From CAZVFX01 sp964626565 (GTDB lineage: Bacteria; Myxococcota_A; UBA9042; CAIXZC01), in contig CAZVFX010000241.1 in NCBI GenBank assembly GCA_964626565.1, positions 1-5,888 of the forward strand: DNA of 5,888 nucleotides, written 5' to 3'. Below are positions 4,819-5,888 of this stretch, one piece after another. Below the pieces are notes generated by a model. It worked only from the letters and a program-made list of their open reading frames with translations. It had not been told where the DNA came from and did no database searches. Position 1 is the first letter of the stretch. The number at the start of each line of letters is the position of its first letter. The position numbers and the translations under genes were made by a program.

Positions 4819-5732
4819 CGGCCTGCTTCCGCATGGAGTTCGGCCGCGGAGCCCCGGGACCCCGCAGTACCCGGGGCTCCTAAAACGGCCTCGTGCGCGT
4901 CTCGTACGCGCCGATTCTCCCTGAGCAGCACTTCCAGCGAAGGGATGTTGTTGTCCCATTCCAGGAGCGTCCACGCAGGTCCTATCTTCTGAAGGGCGTA
5001 CCGGTAAAGCCGGTACACGTCTGGAGAAATGTGCGAGCCGTGGGTGTCCACAAGGAACTCCCCGAAGTCGTCGTGGCCCGCGATGTGATACTGGAAGACG
5101 CGTTCTGCGGGAATCGCGTCGACGTATTCGTACGGGTCGTAGCCGTGGTTGGTAGCGTTGACCCAGATGTTGTTTACGTCCAGGAGAATGCCGCAGTCTG
5201 CCCGCTCGGAAATCTCCTTCATGAACTGCGCTTCGTTCATCTCGGCGCCGGGCATTTCCGCGTAGTAGCTGGGGTTTTCAAGCAGGAATGGAATACCCAT
5301 ACGGTTCTGCACCTTTTTTACCCTTCCCACCACGTGATTCACCACTTCTTCGGTGAACGGCAGCGGAATGAGGTCGCTGTACTCCACGCCAAACGCGGAG
5401 GAGTAACTCAAGTGGTCGGAGAACCATTTCGGCCGTGCAAATTCGATGAGCTTTTGCAAGTGCGACAGGTATTTTTCGTTGAGCGGATCGAGGCTGCCGA
5501 TGGAGAGGCTGACGCCGTGAAGGATGACGGGCCATCTGTTCAGCGCCTCGGTGAGGACCTTACGTGGTCTGCCGCCGAAGTCCATGAAGTTCTCACTGAC
5601 GATTTCCAGGAAATCGACCCCTTCATTGTCTTCCAGTATGCCGTCGAAGTGAGGTCGTCTCAGTCCCACCCCGAAGCGAGCTTCGCGAGGCAGTTTCGAC
5701 CAGTCCGGCCTGTATTCTCTCTTGCTTCTCAT
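4815..5732 (-). CDS. DUF692 family (MbnB/BufB-type) multinuclear iron enzyme
   Basis: The 305-residue protein is a TIM-barrel metalloenzyme of the DUF692 family, whose studied members (MbnB, BufB, TglH) use an iron cluster and oxygen to modify cysteines in ribosomal peptides. Conserved blocks in order are GVGLRRPHF (21-29), FLEIVSENFM (41-50), HGVSLSIGS (72-80), SDHLSYS (105-111), LLENPSYY (150-157), DCGILLDVNNIWVNATNHGYD (179-199), YHIAGHDD (215-222), LVDTHG (227-232) and LLEWDNNIP (256-264). His72, His107, Glu152, Asp185, His196, His216, Asp229, His231 and Glu258 are the likely metal ligands, so the active site looks intact. GGAGGA at 5741-5746 sits 8 bases before the ATG. It overlaps its DUF2063 partner by ATGA. 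The last 20 or so residues after the barrel are a low-complexity Ala/Gly/Ser extension encoded by a GC-rich palindrome. No copper-peptide or bufferin precursor is visible. Confidence 0.92.
   Translation of the reverse strand: MRSKREYRPDWSKLPREARFGVGLRRPHFDGILEDNEGVDFLEIVSENFMDFGGRPRKVLTEALNRWPVILHGVSLSIGSLDPLNEKYLSHLQKLIEFARPKWFSDHLSYSSAFGVEYSDLIPLPFTEEVVNHVVGRVKKVQNRMGIPFLLENPSYYAEMPGAEMNEAQFMKEISERADCGILLDVNNIWVNATNHGYDPYEYVDAIPAERVFQYHIAGHDDFGEFLVDTHGSHISPDVYRLYRYALQKIGPAWTLLEWDNNIPSLEVLLRENRRVRDAHEAVLGAPGTAGSRGSAAELHAEAGR
4848..4880 (-). repeat. 11-bp perfect palindromic arms forming a GC-rich hairpin in the DUF692 3' end
   Basis: On the plus strand GGAGCCCCGGG (4848-4858) and CCCGGGGCTCC (4870-4880) are exact reverse complements around an 11-base loop. 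The 33 bases equal codons 285-295 of the DUF692 gene exactly, beyond the conserved domain, and end 29 bases before the DUF2063 start. No T-run follows. A very stable RNA hairpin is expected. Confidence 0.85.
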
Positions 5733-5740
5733 CTTCTACG

Positions 5741-5746
5741 TCCTCC
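5741..5746 (-). promoter_or_regulatory. Ribosome-binding site of the DUF692 gene
   Basis: On the minus strand GGAGGA lies 8 bases before the ATG at 5732, which fixes the start. It gives the DUF692 gene its own strong initiation site independent of the upstream gene. Confidence 0.75.
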
Positions 5747-5757
5747 GTTCAACCCAT

Positions 5758-5779
5758 GAGTCGCACGGCGGTGCGATTC
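5758..5779. repeat. Hairpin between the redoxin-like gene and the DUF692 gene
   Basis: TCGCAC (5761-5766) and GTGCGA (5771-5776) pair perfectly around a 4-base loop, and the stem can extend outward by three pairs, one of them a G-T wobble. On the minus strand no T-run follows, so it is not a canonical terminator. It lies in the 57-base gap before the DUF692 gene and could act as a processing or attenuation site. Confidence 0.5.
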
Positions 5780-5789
5780 CTTACACCGG

Positions 5790-5888
5790 CTATTCCGCCT
5801 CGGGAAGGGCGGCTTCTATGCGTCCCACCAGCTCATCCGGTTCGAAGCCGACGTTTAGCCATTCGATGACGCCCTCGTTGTTTATGAG
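5790..5888 (-). CDS. Probable thioredoxin-fold (redoxin-like) protein, C-terminal end only
   Basis: The last 32 codons of a minus-strand gene run from the window edge to the TAG at 5792-5790. The peptide starts with LINNEGVIEWLNVGFEPDEL and ends with GRIEAALPEAE. The pattern of an I-N/D-x-x-G-V-I strand, a V-G turn and a final amphipathic helix of the type PDEL..RIEAAL is common at the end of TlpA, redoxin and AhpC-like proteins. The CxxC or peroxidatic cysteine region lies outside the window, so the class is not decided. It reads in the same direction as the DUF692 gene, 57 bases upstream, and may share its transcript. Confidence 0.55.
   Translation of the reverse strand, partial: LINNEGVIEWLNVGFEPDELVGRIEAALPEAE

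Noticed and set aside
4819..4974. N-terminal extension of the DUF2063 gene up to ATG 4974
   Set aside because: The extra 52 codons lie wholly inside the DUF692 gene in another frame and are Arg/Gly-rich; the ATG at 4818 gives ATGA coupling.
4893..5759. A 288-codon plus-strand open frame opposite the DUF692 gene
   Set aside because: The minus strand carries every conserved DUF692 block; the plus-strand reading is a long antisense shadow with no recognisable motif.
1..5888. CRISPR array, tRNA, rRNA, insertion sequence or attachment site
   Set aside because: No spaced direct repeats, tRNA-like cloverleaf, rRNA segments, transposase motifs or terminal inverted repeats were found on reading both strands by eye.

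Overview
The window is chromosome-like bacterial DNA of moderately high GC (roughly 58-60% by eye) with ordinary bacterial gene structure: purine-rich Shine-Dalgarno sites, ATGA start/stop overlaps and operons a few genes long. A D-Ala-D-Ala ligase implies a peptidoglycan wall. The mix of an ECF sigma factor with a zf-HC2 anti-sigma factor, LemA with a TPM protein, and a DUF692/DUF2063 pair fits a Gram-negative bacterium. The phylum cannot be fixed from this sequence; a planctomycete-, Hydrogenedentota- or proteobacterium-like genome is only a guess.

Layout: (1) 2-362, plus strand: the last 34 codons of an ECF sigma factor overlap a short soluble zinc-finger anti-sigma factor by 8 bp. (2) 366-1379, minus strand: ddl, D-alanine--D-alanine ligase, most likely starting at TTG, with a candidate promoter just upstream; it converges on the anti-sigma gene with 3 bp between stops. 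(3) 1380-1833: a 454-bp divergent intergenic region holding the ddl promoter, a candidate promoter for the next operon, and what looks like the frame-broken relic of a small lipoprotein gene. (4) 1834-4042, plus strand: a three-gene operon encoding a protein that resembles a nucleotidyltransferase-like family but lacks its active-site motif, a secreted and membrane-anchored TPM (YgcG-type) protein, and LemA. A three-copy 14-bp A/T-rich repeat sits between TPM and LemA and helps form the lemA ribosome-binding site. (5) 4039-5888, minus strand: the C-terminus of a probable thioredoxin-fold protein, then a DUF692 (MbnB/BufB-type) metalloenzyme gene coupled by an ATGA overlap to a DUF2063 (MbnC/BufC-type) partner gene. 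This operon converges on lemA with the stop codons overlapping.

How the genes work together: the sigma/anti-sigma pair is a self-contained stress-response switch. The middle operon looks like an envelope module, with LemA and TPM both having most of their mass outside the membrane and a cytoplasmic third partner. The right operon encodes a metal-dependent peptide-modifying enzyme pair, of the kind that modifies cysteines in copper-related peptides, but no precursor peptide gene is visible. The least ordinary items are the precursor-less DUF692/DUF2063 operon, the 33-nt palindrome exactly 11 codons long at the 3' end of the DUF692 gene, the nine-C tract at the start of the DUF2063 gene, and the apparently inactive nucleotidyltransferase-like protein coupled to TPM-LemA.
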